This document shows, piece after piece, positions 42,565 through 52,075 of a DNA stretch of 64,000 nt. The DNA lies in NCBI GenBank assembly GCA_963772065.1, contig CAVYVZ010000009.1, forward strand, positions 744,001 through 808,000, written 5' to 3'. This stretch comes from CAVYVZ01 sp963772065 (lineage in GTDB: Bacteria > Acidobacteriota > Vicinamibacteria > Vicinamibacterales > UBA2999). The first letter of the stretch is position 1, and the number at the start of each line of letters is the position of its first letter. The notes under the pieces were generated by a model. That model was not told the DNA's origin and did no database searches. It saw only the letters and a list, made by a program, of their open reading frames with translations. Position numbers and translations under genes: made by a program.

Positions 42565-43450
42565 TTATTTGAATGCGTCCGGATGAATTGCCCGCGCGTA
42601 TTCCTCAGCCGCTCGTGCAATTCGCGGCCCCGGCACGACGAGGTGATCGCCGAGCATCATGTGGACGCGGCCCGTCTTGACAGCCGGAATCGACGGCAGC
42701 GCCTGCCATGTCGCGCGCTCCTTCTCGAGCTCGCCCGGCTTCAGTTCGCGAGAAGTACAGAAGGTCGAGGATCACGTCCGGCGCACGCGAGATGAGCATT
42801 TCCGTCGAGGCCTGAACGGACTGCCGCTTGATGTCGCTGAAGACGTTCGCGCCTCCGGCGAGCGTGACGACGTCGTGCAGGAACCCGATGCCTCCGCTGG
42901 CATGCAGCTGGCGGAGCGACTGTGGCGTGCGCCCCATGACCAGCAGCGTCCGGGGACGCGGCCTTCCAGCGACGCGCGCGCGCACCGCACTCAGCCGCGC
43001 CTCGATGGCCGCCGCCACGCGACCGGCTTCCTCCGCACGCCCGGTCAGTTTGCCGAGCGCATGAAACGTCGGCGTCAGATCGGCAAGGCCGCCATGGCGA
43101 TACGAGAACGTCGGGATGCCGGCGGCGGCGAGCTGTTTGTCGAGATCCGTCTGCGAGCCATAGGTCAGCACGAGGTCGGGGCGCATCGAGAGAATGCGTT
43201 CCGTATCCGGATCGAGCAGGGCGCCTACCTTGGGTAGCTTCAACACCTCGGGCGGGTCATCATCGAAGCTGCTGACGGCAATCACCTGCGGCCCGGCGCC
43301 GATCGCAAACAGGATCTCGGTGAGCGCTGGCACGAGCGAGACGATTCGCCGGGCAGGCTGTTGGGCGTGCGCCGGCGGCGGTGCCGGGCCGCCCCAACCC
43401 GCGAGGCACACCACCAGGCAGACGATCAGGTTCTTCGGACGAGCAGCCAT
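42565..43450 (-). CDS. btuF: Cobalamin-binding periplasmic protein BtuF (one frameshift)
   Basis: A ~295-residue substrate-binding protein with a signal peptide ('LIVCLVVCLAGWGG..AHAQ'). The binding domain has 'RIVSLVPALTEILFAIGAGP', 'VGALLDPDTERILSMRPDLV' and 'GGIGFLHDVVTLAGGANVFS'. At about 42745 an extra base shifts the frame; the true end in the new frame reads 'LKPGELEKERATWQALPSIP', 'VHMMLGDHLVVPGPRIA' and stops at TAA 42565. Next to the BtuC permease. Confidence 0.88.
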
Positions 43451-44430
43451 AAGAAGAATGGTCCCCCGATCACGGCGGTGACGATGCCGACGGGCAGCTC
43501 TACCGGCGCGATGATCGTGCGCGCGATCACGTCACACACGATGAGGAACGAGGCGCCGAAGAGCGCGGCGGCGGGCAGGACCACACGGTGATCGACGCCG
43601 ACGACGAGGCGCATGAGGTGCGGCACCACGATGCCAATGAACGCGATCGGGCCGGCCAGCGAGACGGCGGCGCTCGTGGCCAGCGACGCGGTGAAAAAGG
43701 CCAGCCGCTGGGCACCGTCCACGTTGACGCCGCGGGTGGCCGCCGAGGCCGCGCCGAGCGTGAGCATGTTCAGCGTCGATGCCAGCGGGGCGACCAGCGC
43801 GAAGACCACGATCAGCAGCGCGGCGGCCGATCCGACGGGCGCCAGGCCGCCGACATCGAGATCGCCGATCAGCCATCGCATGACGCGGAACGTCTGAGTG
43901 TAGTCCGACATGTACTGAACGAAGGTGATCAGCGCCGAAATGAACGCGTTCAGCGACACGCCGGCGAGCAGCAGAACGGCGGTCGACATCGGCCGCCGCG
44001 GCGCGCTCGCGATGAGGTAGACGGTGGTCATGGCGCCGAGCGCGCCGCACAGGCTTGCGAACGCGACCGGCGAGAGCGGCCCCCATCCGCCGGTGACGTC
44101 GGCGAAGATCGCCAGCGTCGCGCCCAGCGAGGCACCGGCCGAGACGCCAAGCGTTTCCGGCGCTGCCAGTGGATTCCGGAAGAGCGCCTGCAGCACCGTG
44201 CCCGCGGTGGCCAGCGCGGCGCCGACCACGACGCCGGCAAGGACTCTCGGCATTCGCGCGATGAAGAAGATCTGCGCGTCGGCGTTCTCGTTGAATGGCA
44301 CCGTTCGATCGAAGGCGCGCGCGAGGCTGATGCGCGTGCTGCCCACCAGCGGCGCAAGGAGTACAACGGCGACCAGCAGTGCGCCAAAGATGGCCACGGT
44401 GGCTACCAGCCGTTCGCGCAGCGGCCTCAT
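43426..44430 (-). CDS. btuC: Vitamin B12 ABC transporter permease BtuC
   Basis: A 334-residue FecCD/BtuC-type permease with about ten helices ('VATVAIFGALLVAVVLLAPL', 'MPRVLAGVVVGAALATAGTV', 'QALFRNPLAAPETLGVSAGA', 'AVSLAGPIAFIGIVVPHLMR', 'IVTAVIGGPFFLWLLVRR'). The 'NPLAxPxxLGVSxGA' cytoplasmic motif is complete. It overlaps btuF by 25 bp and btuD by 4 bp. Confidence 0.92.
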   Translation of the reverse strand: MRPLRERLVATVAIFGALLVAVVLLAPLVGSTRISLARAFDRTVPFNENADAQIFFIARMPRVLAGVVVGAALATAGTVLQALFRNPLAAPETLGVSAGASLGATLAIFADVTGGWGPLSPVAFASLCGALGAMTTVYLIASAPRRPMSTAVLLLAGVSLNAFISALITFVQYMSDYTQTFRVMRWLIGDLDVGGLAPVGSAAALLIVVFALVAPLASTLNMLTLGAASAATRGVNVDGAQRLAFFTASLATSAAVSLAGPIAFIGIVVPHLMRLVVGVDHRVVLPAAALFGASFLIVCDVIARTIIAPVELPVGIVTAVIGGPFFLWLLVRRT

Positions 44431-45227
44431 GGCACGATCCGTCTGAGCGGGACCACGGTCAGGTGGCCGGCGTCGGGATGAAATCGCACGTCCGCGTCGA
44501 CGCCGTACAGCTCGCGCACGCCCGCGGCGGTCAGCACGTCGGTGGTGGGCCCCTCAGCCAGCACCGAACCCGCGCGAATCATCACGACGTGGGTGCAGAG
44601 GGCTGCGGCAAGGTTCAGATCGTGCGTCGCCAGCACCATCGTCACCCCGCGCTCGCGATTCAGGCGCGAGAGCAGCGCGGCAAATTCGAGTTGATAGGCG
44701 AGATCGAGCGACGCGGTCGGTTCGTCGAGGAGCAGGAGATCGGGCGACTGCGCGAGCGCGCTGGCGACGATCACGCGCTGCTTCTCGCCGCCGCTGAGCG
44801 TCATGTAGCTGCGCTCGGCAAGCGTCGCGGTTCCCGTGGCGGCGAGCGCCTGCCGGGCGATGTCGATGTCCTGCGGACCCTCCACCGCGAACGCGCTGAG
44901 GTGCGGATGGCGGCCCATGAGGACCATCTCCATCACGGTGTAGTCGAAAGCCGGGTGCGTCTCCTGTGGAACCACGGCAATCCGCCGCGCAACCTGCCGT
45001 CTCGAGAGCGTGCGGATGTCCGTACCGTCGAGCAGCACGCGTCCGTGCCGGGGCTTCAGTACGCCGGCGAGCAATGACATCAGGGTTGTCTTGCCCCCGC
45101 CGTTGGGACCGAGCAGTGCAGTCAGGCCGCCTTTCGGAGCGGCGATGCTGACGGCTTGCAGTTGGAATCCGACTGCGTCCCGGCCCGTGCGGTAGCCGTA
45201 CGACACGTTCTCAGCGCGGAGCAACAT
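44427..45227 (-). CDS. btuD: Vitamin B12 ABC transporter ATP-binding protein BtuD
   Basis: A 266-residue ABC ATPase: Walker A 'LLGPNGGGKTTLMSLLAGV', signature 'MTLSGGEKQRVIVASALA' and Walker B 'LLLLDEPTASLDLAYQ', with H-loop 'LATHDLNLAAAL'. Of the FecE/BtuD subgroup. Overlaps the neighbouring DUF71 gene by 17 bp. Confidence 0.92.
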   Translation of the reverse strand: MLLRAENVSYGYRTGRDAVGFQLQAVSIAAPKGGLTALLGPNGGGKTTLMSLLAGVLKPRHGRVLLDGTDIRTLSRRQVARRIAVVPQETHPAFDYTVMEMVLMGRHPHLSAFAVEGPQDIDIARQALAATGTATLAERSYMTLSGGEKQRVIVASALAQSPDLLLLDEPTASLDLAYQLEFAALLSRLNRERGVTMVLATHDLNLAAALCTHVVMIRAGSVLAEGPTTDVLTAAGVRELYGVDADVRFHPDAGHLTVVPLRRIVP

Positions 45228-45903
45228 CGATGACCCAACACCCGTTGCGCAGCACGCGCTCGCCCTCGACGACTTCCAGCGGTGCCGAGAAGCGGGGGCA
45301 GGCCGTCACCACAGTGTGGTACTCGCCGTTCTCGCCGCATGGATCCACACCGAGCCTCTCCAGGTCGGCCAGAAGCTCCAGCGTCAGCGAGCGTCCGAGC
45401 CATGTGTCGTCGAGCACAGGAGGGCGCACCGTGACGAGACGTGCCGCTCCGCCGCCTTGGACGAACTCGCGCGCCAGCTGGCGGGTCGACTCACCCCAGA
45501 TCGGTTGCACCGAGGTCAGCCCCTCGCTTCGGCAGACGCACTCGGTCCACTCGCGGTGCGAATCGAACATGATGTCGCCGAAGATCACGTGGCTGACTCC
45601 GAGGTTCGCCGCCTGCCGGAGGACACGCGAGAACTCCTCAGTGTAGGTTGCCCACGTGCATGTTCCGGTCAGCATCCGGAGGCCGAGCCGGTCCGCCTGC
45701 GCGCGAAGCAGCTCGGGCCTCAGTCCATGCGAGCGGCTTCTCGTGCCGTCCTCGTTGAGCATGGTCACCATGCACGTGACGTCGAAGTCGGCGGCGGCAC
45801 GGTGGAGTGCCGTGCAGCAGTCCTTGCCGCCGCTCCACGAGATGGCTGCGCGAGGCTTCCTCAGAAGCCCACCTTGACGCCGGCGCGCGCCGATCGCTTC
45901 CAC
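45211..45903 (-). CDS. DUF71 / Dph6-like ATP-pyrophosphatase-fold protein (copy 1 of operon)
   Basis: A 230-residue DUF71 protein: PP-loop 'AISWSGGKDCCTALHRAAAD', 'GVSHVIFGDIMFDSHREWTE' and 'GVDPCGENGEYHTVVTACP'. It is the second gene behind the cobalamin riboswitch, directly after btuB, while the other DUF71 gene lies at 41820-42497. The ATG 45903 overlaps the btuB 3' end by 43 bp. Both copies may act on a corrinoid side chain or precursor (inference). Confidence 0.88.
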   Translation of the reverse strand: MEAIGARRRQGGLLRKPRAAISWSGGKDCCTALHRAAADFDVTCMVTMLNEDGTRSRSHGLRPELLRAQADRLGLRMLTGTCTWATYTEEFSRVLRQAANLGVSHVIFGDIMFDSHREWTECVCRSEGLTSVQPIWGESTRQLAREFVQGGGAARLVTVRPPVLDDTWLGRSLTLELLADLERLGVDPCGENGEYHTVVTACPRFSAPLEVVEGERVLRNGCWVIDVAPR

Positions 45904-48063
45904 GCCAGATATCCGAGCGGCTCCATGTAGTCGGCATCGCCGACGTTCTCAATTCGCGTGAACATCGTGAGGCGCCGCGCCACGCGGTAGGCGCCGCCGA
46001 TGTCGAACGTCCGGTACCCGTCGTTGGTGGTCAGCGCCGGCGCGAGCGAGGCGAAGTCGCTGTCGACGCGTTCTCCCACGAACGTCGCGTGCACATCGAG
46101 CGACACCGGCCCTGACGACCATGCGGCGTCGATGAAGCCGGAATGGCGGGGCCGCCGGAAGAGCCATTGCCCGACCGCAAAGACCGGGCTGGTCGACGTG
46201 CTGCGTGTCACCTCGGAATCGAGGAACGTGTGGCCTCCGCGAACCGTGAGTCCTGTGACGGGAGCCGTCTCGACCGACAGCTCCGTTCCGCGGGCATGGG
46301 TCAGACCGATGTTGAAGTACTGCGCACGGAACGGATTGAAGCTGAGCGTACGCGTCGAGATGATGTTCTCGAACCGTCCGTAGAAGCCGGTGAGCCTCCA
46401 CCTTCACGCGCCCGTTGAAGAGACGCTGCTCGATGCCGGCATCGAACGTCCGCGCACGCTCCGGTTCCAGATCGGGATTGCCGAGGAATGACGGTGACGG
46501 GCTGAAGGACTGGGTGATCGTCGGCTCCTTGACGCCCGCGCCGGCGCTGGCCTTGACGCGGGTGTCACCGACGCGGCTCTCGTCGTCACGCAGCATGTAG
46601 ACGAAAGCCAGGCGCGGCGCGACCGCCGTGCCGAAGCTGTCGTTGCGCTCGACGCGCAGGCCCGAGGTCAGAGCGAAGCGCGGTCCGAGGAGCTGGTGCT
46701 GAATGGCGGCGCCGACGTTGTCGCGCGACGCCGGCACGAGCGTGGCAGCGAGACGGTTCCGCAGCTCGGCGCGCTCACCATCCCAATCGATGGCGCCTGT
46801 GATCTGATGGTCCAATCCCCCGGTGGCGATGCGGCGATCGACCTGGTAGCTCGCGTGATGCCGAGTCAGGTCGGTCAGGCTGTCGTAGGTGAAATCACTG
46901 AACGCAAACGGCGCAGCTCGGCCTTCGAACGCTGGCGTGTACGGCGGATCCGCGATGAGATTGGTCGATTCCGCGTACGACGAGCTCACCCCATAGGTCG
47001 CGCGCTGCTGCCACAGGCCGCGAACATGCTGCGCGGTCACGCCGCTCACCGCGAGCCGGCGCGCGTAGAACGCGTCGAGATCGGGACGTCCGAATGCCGT
47101 CGCGCCTGGCGACCCGGCGCGGCCGATCTCGCCGCGCGCGACGAATCGGAGCGAGAGATCGTCAGAGATGCGCATCCCCCCGTTCGCCGACAGCGTGGTG
47201 TTGCGAAACGCGTTGTTGGCTACGCGGTTGTCCGTGTGATATCGCGACGCGTGCGCCGACACATCCCACGGGCCTCGGGCGGCGCCGGCGGTGACGGCGG
47301 CGCGCTGCGTGTCGTACGAGCCCGCCTCGAACGAGGCAACGAGCGTGGGACGAGACGCGCGCTTCGTGACCAGGTGCACGACGCTCGCCATCGCGTCGGT
47401 GCCGAAGAGCGCCGAGTGCGCACCGCGCATCAGCTCGACGCGATCGAGGGACTGCGTCGTGATATTGCTGAAATCGAACGTGCCCCCTGGCTCGTTGAGC
47501 GGGATGCCGTCCAGCAGCACTTTGTTGTAGCTGCTCTCGCCGCCGCGCACGAACATCGACGTGACGTTGCCGAAGCCGCCCACGCGCACCACGGCAACGC
47601 CCGGCGTCGAACGCAGCAGCTCGCCAACGAGCGGCGTGCCGCGGCGCTCGATCGCTTCGGAGTCGAACACCGTGACGGCACTCCCGACTTGACTGACCGG
47701 CGTTTCACCTCGAGTGGCGGACACGACGACCGCTTCGCGAATCGGTCCGATCGCCAGAGCGATCCGGACGGGCGACGAGGAAGCGGTGGCGACGCCCGCG
47801 GCAAATCCTGGAAGCGAAGCCTCGATGCGACACCCTGCGCAACGCGCCTGCTCGAATTTGAACGCCCCGCGCGCATCGGCGAACCCTTGTGCGAGCTCGC
47901 CGCCATCGGCGGCGAGCAGCCGCACGTGCGCTCGGGGAACCGCGGCGCCATCCTGGTCCACGACGAGTCCCGAGATGCCATCCTGGCCGGACGCAAGGCA
48001 CACGCGGCCGAATGACAAGAGCAACACGAACAGAATTGTCAGGGGTGGAAGGGAAAAGCGCAT
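45861..48063 (-). CDS. btuB: TonB-dependent vitamin B12 receptor BtuB (one frameshift)
   Basis: A ~735-residue outer-membrane receptor. Signal peptide ('FVLLLSFGRVCLA'), an N-terminal carboxypeptidase-regulatory-like domain ('GLVVDQDGAAVPRAHVRLLA'), plug ('GSAVTVFDSEAIERRGTPLV', 'MFVRGGESSYNKVLLDGIPL', 'VELMRGAHSALFGTDAMASV') and barrel. An indel near 46396 breaks 'VKVE..LTGFYGRFENI'; the C-terminus 'IENVGDADYMEPLGYLAWKR' to the terminal 'VKVGF' is in another frame (to 45861). ATG 48063 has a clear GGGAGG RBS 6 bp upstream. Next to the cobalamin riboswitch. Confidence 0.92.
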
Positions 48064-48107
48064 GGTGTCCTCCCGGCGTCTCGCGCGCCTGAGAAAGGGA
48101 CAAGCAC

Positions 48108-48210
48108 CCTCGGGCAGGTTTCCTGACTCGCGTTCCAGCGGAACGCTCACAGTGGCGGGACCGTGTGGGCGTCGCACCCACTTCCCCTGCACCTGGGCCG
48201 TGTCGGTTGT
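48108..48210 (-). ncRNA. Cobalamin riboswitch
   Basis: On the reverse strand, in 5'-3' order: the AGGTGCAGGGGAAGTGGGTG segment, 'GGTCCCGCCACTGTGAG' (core GGTCCCGCxACTGT), and the B12 box 'GAGTCAGGAAACCTGCCC' (48112-48128). These are the conserved parts of the cobalamin riboswitch in the right order and spacing, 50-150 nt ahead of the btuB ATG. It should turn down the whole operon btuB-DUF71-btuD-btuC-btuF-DUF71-btuF at high adenosylcobalamin. Confidence 0.9.
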
Positions 48211-48251
48211 TGGGGCTCACTATACCACGGTAAAATTTGACTGAAAATTCG

Positions 48252-49409
48252 ATGCGGCCGCACATGCACGCCCGCCTGGCCGAGGCCGGACTCCTCGACA
48301 TCGACGTGAAACTCCAGCGTCACGAGCGGCTGACGCTCGCCGAGGGGATCCGCCTCTTCGAGTGCGACGACTTGCTCGCCGTGGGGTGGCTCGCGAACCG
48401 CGAGCGTGAGAAACGTCACGGCCGGAAGACCTACTTCAACTACAACCTGCGGATCGAAGCGACGAACGTGTGTGTGGCGAGCTGTCTGTTCTGCTCGTTC
48501 GCGCGCCTCCAGCCCGGCATGCCCGGCGCCTACACGATGACGCTCGAGGAGGCGTGGGACAAGCTGCGAAAGCGCGCGGATCAACCGCTGACCGAGCTTC
48601 ACATCGTCAACGGCCTACACCCCGATTTGCCGTTCGACTACTACACGGAGCTGCTGCGCGGCTTCAAGCGCATACGGCCCGAGATCCACTTGAAGTGCTT
48701 CACCGCCGTCGAAATCGCGTTCTTCGCCGACCTCTATGGAATGTCGGATGAACAGGTCCTGCGCCAGCTGATGGCGGCGGGCCTCGATTCACTGCCGGGC
48801 GGCGGCGCGGAGATCTTCGCGGAACGGGTGCGGCGGAAGATCGCGCACGACAAGTGCGGCAGCGATCGGTATCTCGATATTCACCGCATCGCCCATCGGC
48901 TCGGCATGCGCACGAACGTGACCATGCTCTACGGACACATCGAGACGTACGAGGAGCGGGTCGATCACATGATGCGGTGTCGGGCGCTTCAGGACGAAAC
49001 AGGCGGGCTCCAGGCGTTCATCCCGCTTGCGTTCCACAACGACAACAACCAGATGCGCAAGCTCCCGGCGCCGAGCGCGGTCGATTCGCTCCGGACGCAC
49101 GCCGTCGCTCGACTCATGTGCGACAACATTCCGCACGTGAAGGCGTTCTGGATTGCCACGGGGATCGACGTCGCGCAGGCGGCGCTCTGGTTTGGCGTGG
49201 ACGATCTCGACGGCACCGTCCAGGAAGAGAAGATCTACCACATGGCCGGGTCGAGCACGCCCGAGGGGTTGACCACCGCCGAGCTGACGCGGCTCGTTCG
49301 CGCGGCCGGACGCGATCCCGTCGAGCGCGACACGCTCTATCGCGTTGTAGGGGCCGACGTTAAGGTGAGCCCCTACGACCGCGAGGGTGCGCCTGCTGAG
49401 GCATTATAA
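48252..49409 (+). CDS. mqnE: Aminodeoxyfutalosine synthase (radical SAM)
   Basis: A 385-residue radical SAM enzyme with the CxxxCxxC motif in 'ATNVCVASCLFCSFAR' and MqnE-type segments 'HIVNGLHPDLPFDYYTELLR', 'KCFTAVEIAFFADLYGM', 'GLDSLPGGGAEIFAERVRRK', 'TNVTMLYGHIETYEERVDHM'. It adds 3-[(1-carboxyvinyl)oxy]benzoate to SAM in the futalosine route to menaquinone. ATG 48252 (a TTG at 48237 is possible). Divergent from btuB. Confidence 0.92.
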   Translation: MRPHMHARLAEAGLLDIDVKLQRHERLTLAEGIRLFECDDLLAVGWLANREREKRHGRKTYFNYNLRIEATNVCVASCLFCSFARLQPGMPGAYTMTLEEAWDKLRKRADQPLTELHIVNGLHPDLPFDYYTELLRGFKRIRPEIHLKCFTAVEIAFFADLYGMSDEQVLRQLMAAGLDSLPGGGAEIFAERVRRKIAHDKCGSDRYLDIHRIAHRLGMRTNVTMLYGHIETYEERVDHMMRCRALQDETGGLQAFIPLAFHNDNNQMRKLPAPSAVDSLRTHAVARLMCDNIPHVKAFWIATGIDVAQAALWFGVDDLDGTVQEEKIYHMAGSSTPEGLTTAELTRLVRAAGRDPVERDTLYRVVGADVKVSPYDREGAPAEAL

Positions 49410-50553
49410 TTTTCAAGTGGGCAGTTTCCTCCCGGTACTCACTGAGTTCGAGAAGCAGAGCATTTCCGAGCGGCAGGCTCTGCCGGACAGGTACCTCGGC
49501 CTTTCCGACGAGGAGATGGCGCGCCGCATTGCCGCCGCGCGCGCGACGCTCGGCTCACGTCTCGTCATCCTCGGCCATCACTACCAGCGCGACGAAGTGA
49601 TCCGCTTCGCCGACTACACCGGCGACTCGTTCAAGCTGGCGCGCCACATTTCCGCTCGACCCGAAGCCGAGTTCATCGTGTTCTGCGGCGTCCACTTCAT
49701 GGCCGAAAGCGCCGACGTCCTGTGCGCGCCGCATCAGCAGGTCATCCTCCCGGATCTCGCCGCCGGGTGCTCCATGGCGGACATGGCCTCGCCCGACCAG
49801 CTCGAGATGTGCTGGGAAGAACTGCAGCAGATGGGCATCGGCGGCGTGGTGCCTGTCACGTACATCAATTCCGCTGCGTCCATCAAAGCGTTCGTCGGCG
49901 AGCGCGGCGGCACCGTGTGCACCTCGTCGAACGCGATGGCGACGCTCGAGTGGGGCTTCTCGCGCGGCGAGAAGATCCTCTTTCTGCCCGATCAGCATCT
50001 CGGCCGCAACACCGCCTACAAGATGGGCATTCCGCTCGACGAGATGGTGGTGTGGGATCCGAATGAGATCTTCGGCGGCTTGCAGCCCGACGAGGTGCAG
50101 CAGGCGAAGATGATCCTCTGGAAGGGCCACTGCTCGGTTCACGAGCGATTTACCGTGGCTCAGATCAGGGGAATCCGCCAGCAGCATCCCGGCGTGCGCG
50201 TCATCGTCCATCCCGAGGTACCGTGGGAGGTCGTCCAGGAAGCCGACGACAGCGGCAGCACTGAGTACATCCTCGCGCAGGTCCGCGGCAGCGCGCCCGG
50301 TTCCGTATGGGCCGTCGGTACCGAAATCCACCTGGTCAATCGCCTGGCGCAGGAGGTTGCGCCGCAGAAGACGGTGCTGTCACTGGATCAGTTTGGTTGT
50401 CTCTGCTCAACCATGTTCCGCGTCTCGCCCAACCACCTTCTGTGGATCCTTGAAGAGCTGCTCGCCGGCAAGGTCCACAACCGCATCGTCGTTCCTGCCG
50501 ACCAGAAGCACTGGAACAAGGTCGCACTCGATCGGATGTTGTCGATTCAGTAG
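49387..50553 (+). CDS. nadA: Quinolinate synthase
   Basis: A 388-residue NadA of the long type: 'VILGHHYQRDEVIRFADYTG', 'IVFCGVHFMAESADVLCAP', 'AAGCSMADMASPDQL', 'ILFLPDQHLGRNTAYKMG', 'WKGHCSVHERFT', 'VVHPEVPWEV-type' and 'LSLDQFGCLCSTMFRVSPN'. The three [4Fe-4S] cysteines are C in 'VFCGVH', 'GHCSVH' and 'FGCLC'. It condenses iminoaspartate and DHAP in NAD synthesis. GTG 49387 overlaps mqnE; GTG 49417 is an alternative start 8 bp after the mqnE stop. A TATAAT at 49405-49410 stands just before that alternative. Confidence 0.92.
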   Translation: MRLLRHYNFQVGSFLPVLTEFEKQSISERQALPDRYLGLSDEEMARRIAAARATLGSRLVILGHHYQRDEVIRFADYTGDSFKLARHISARPEAEFIVFCGVHFMAESADVLCAPHQQVILPDLAAGCSMADMASPDQLEMCWEELQQMGIGGVVPVTYINSAASIKAFVGERGGTVCTSSNAMATLEWGFSRGEKILFLPDQHLGRNTAYKMGIPLDEMVVWDPNEIFGGLQPDEVQQAKMILWKGHCSVHERFTVAQIRGIRQQHPGVRVIVHPEVPWEVVQEADDSGSTEYILAQVRGSAPGSVWAVGTEIHLVNRLAQEVAPQKTVLSLDQFGCLCSTMFRVSPNHLLWILEELLAGKVHNRIVVPADQKHWNKVALDRMLSIQ

Positions 50554-50594
50554 CGCCCGGAGTACGATTCCCTCTTCGTCCACGAGGAGGATTC

Positions 50595-51197
50595 ATGGCG
50601 CACGAACTGCCCAAACTCCCCTATGACTTTGCTGCGCTCGAGCCGCACATCGATGCGCAGACGATGCAGATTCATCACGGGAAGCACCACCAGGCTTACG
50701 TTACGAACCTGAACGCCGCGCTGGAGAAAGCGCCCGAGCTCGCAAACAAGAGCATCGAGGACCTCTGCCGCGGTATCAACACCGTTCCCGAAGCGATCCG
50801 CACGGCGGTGCGGAACAACGGCGGCGGCCACTGGAACCATTCGATGTTCTGGAAGTGGCTGGCACCGAACGCGGGGGGCGCTCCTACCGGAAAGGTTGCC
50901 GACGCGATCAACTCGTCCTTCGGGGGCTTCGACAAGTTCAAGGAGGAGTGGGGCAAGGCGGCCGTGGGCCGGTTTGGCAGCGGATGGGTGTGGCTGCTCA
51001 ACGAGGGCGGCAAGGTGTCAATTACCAGCACGCCCAATCAAGACAACCCCCTGATGGACGGGAAGAAAGCCCCCGTTCTCGGCCTCGACGTCTGGGAACA
51101 CGCGTACTACCTGAAGTACCAGAACCGCCGGCCCGATTACGTCGCGGCATGGTGGAACGTCGTAAATTGGGCAGAGGTAAATCGGCTCATGGCCTAA
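50595..51197 (+). CDS. sod: Superoxide dismutase, Fe/Mn family
   Basis: A 200-residue SOD with metal ligands in 'MQIHHGKHHQAYVTNL' (first His), 'GHWNHSMFWKWL' (second His) and 'GLDVWEHAYYLKYQ' (Asp, His). Dismutates superoxide; Fe or Mn cannot be told with certainty. A strong RBS GAGGAGG precedes the ATG by 7 bp. Cytoplasmic; no signal peptide. Confidence 0.94.
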   Translation: MAHELPKLPYDFAALEPHIDAQTMQIHHGKHHQAYVTNLNAALEKAPELANKSIEDLCRGINTVPEAIRTAVRNNGGGHWNHSMFWKWLAPNAGGAPTGKVADAINSSFGGFDKFKEEWGKAAVGRFGSGWVWLLNEGGKVSITSTPNQDNPLMDGKKAPVLGLDVWEHAYYLKYQNRRPDYVAAWWNVVNWAEVNRLMA

Positions 51198-51199
51198 GG

Positions 51200-51277
51200 C
51201 TTATGGCTTAGGGGGCTTAAGCCATTTCAGGCTTAGGCCCTGAGCCCCATAAGCCTTGAGCCCTAAGCCTTAAGCCG
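51200..51277. repeat. AAGGCTT/AAGCCTT heptamer inverted repeat
   Basis: Left: AAGGCTT, ATGGCTT, AGGGGGCTT; right: CCTTGAG, CCCTAAG, CCTTAAG, CC. The two sides are mutually complementary, forming a hairpin 3' of sod. It covers the whole gap to the next gene. Confidence 0.75.
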
Positions 51278-52075
51278 ATGTCAGCCGTTCTGTATCTTTT
51301 TCTCGCCCATCTCGGAGTCGGGATCGCGTTCACGCTTCTGCTGGTTTCCAAGGAAGCTGGCGTCAAGTTTTTTCGATTCAACGCAGGCCTCGCCGCGGCG
51401 CTTCTCGCCGCGGCCCTGGCATTCCGGCCCGATCCGTCCGCGGCCGGCGGGGCGGTTGCTCAGCGCGGCGCGCTCGTCGCGCTCGGCACGGCCCTCGCGT
51501 GCCTCACGATCTACTGGATCATCGCGGGCCGGATGTGGGCGTGGCTGCGTCCGCCGCTCGCGATGCTGGCATCGCTCGCCGGCGCCGCGGCGGTCGTGAT
51601 GCACGGCGTCGCCGCGTCGAGCACCGTGACGTGCGGCGTGATGACAGCCGCTAGCGCATTGAGCTCGGCTGCGCTCCTCGGCGGCGCGTGTACCTCGATG
51701 GTGCTCGGACATTGGTATCTCGTCATTCCCTCCCTCGAGGTCCGGCACCTCCAGAAAATCGTGGGCTTCCACATTGCCACGTTGATCGGACGATGGGTCG
51801 TCGTGGCGATCGTGCTCGCGTTGGCGATAGGTATTCCGCTGGCGACCGGCCAGTCGCTGCGCCGTTACATAACGTCGGTAGACGGGATCTTCTTCTGGCA
51901 GCGCGTGCTGTTTGGATTGGCCGCGCCCGCGGTGCTGAGCTATCTCACCTGGGAGACGGCGAAGATCCGCTCGACGCAGTCGGCCACCGGCATTCTGTAC
52001 GTGGACTTCTTCACCGTGGTCGTCGGCGAGGTGCTCGCGGGGTACCTGCTGCTCTCGACGGGTCTCGCGGTCTGA
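51278..52075 (+). CDS. Hypothetical polytopic membrane protein
   Basis: A 265-residue protein with about eight predicted helices. Conserved-looking histidines are seen in 'FLAHLGVGIAFTLLLVSKEA', 'VVMHGVAASS', 'VLGHWYLVIPSLEVRHLQK' and 'VGFHIATLIGRW', which could bind haem or metal, but no known family is recognised. The next gene (zinc ribbon) starts in a TGATG overlap, so both are one unit. Confidence 0.7.
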   Translation: MSAVLYLFLAHLGVGIAFTLLLVSKEAGVKFFRFNAGLAAALLAAALAFRPDPSAAGGAVAQRGALVALGTALACLTIYWIIAGRMWAWLRPPLAMLASLAGAAAVVMHGVAASSTVTCGVMTAASALSSAALLGGACTSMVLGHWYLVIPSLEVRHLQKIVGFHIATLIGRWVVVAIVLALAIGIPLATGQSLRRYITSVDGIFFWQRVLFGLAAPAVLSYLTWETAKIRSTQSATGILYVDFFTVVVGEVLAGYLLLSTGLAV

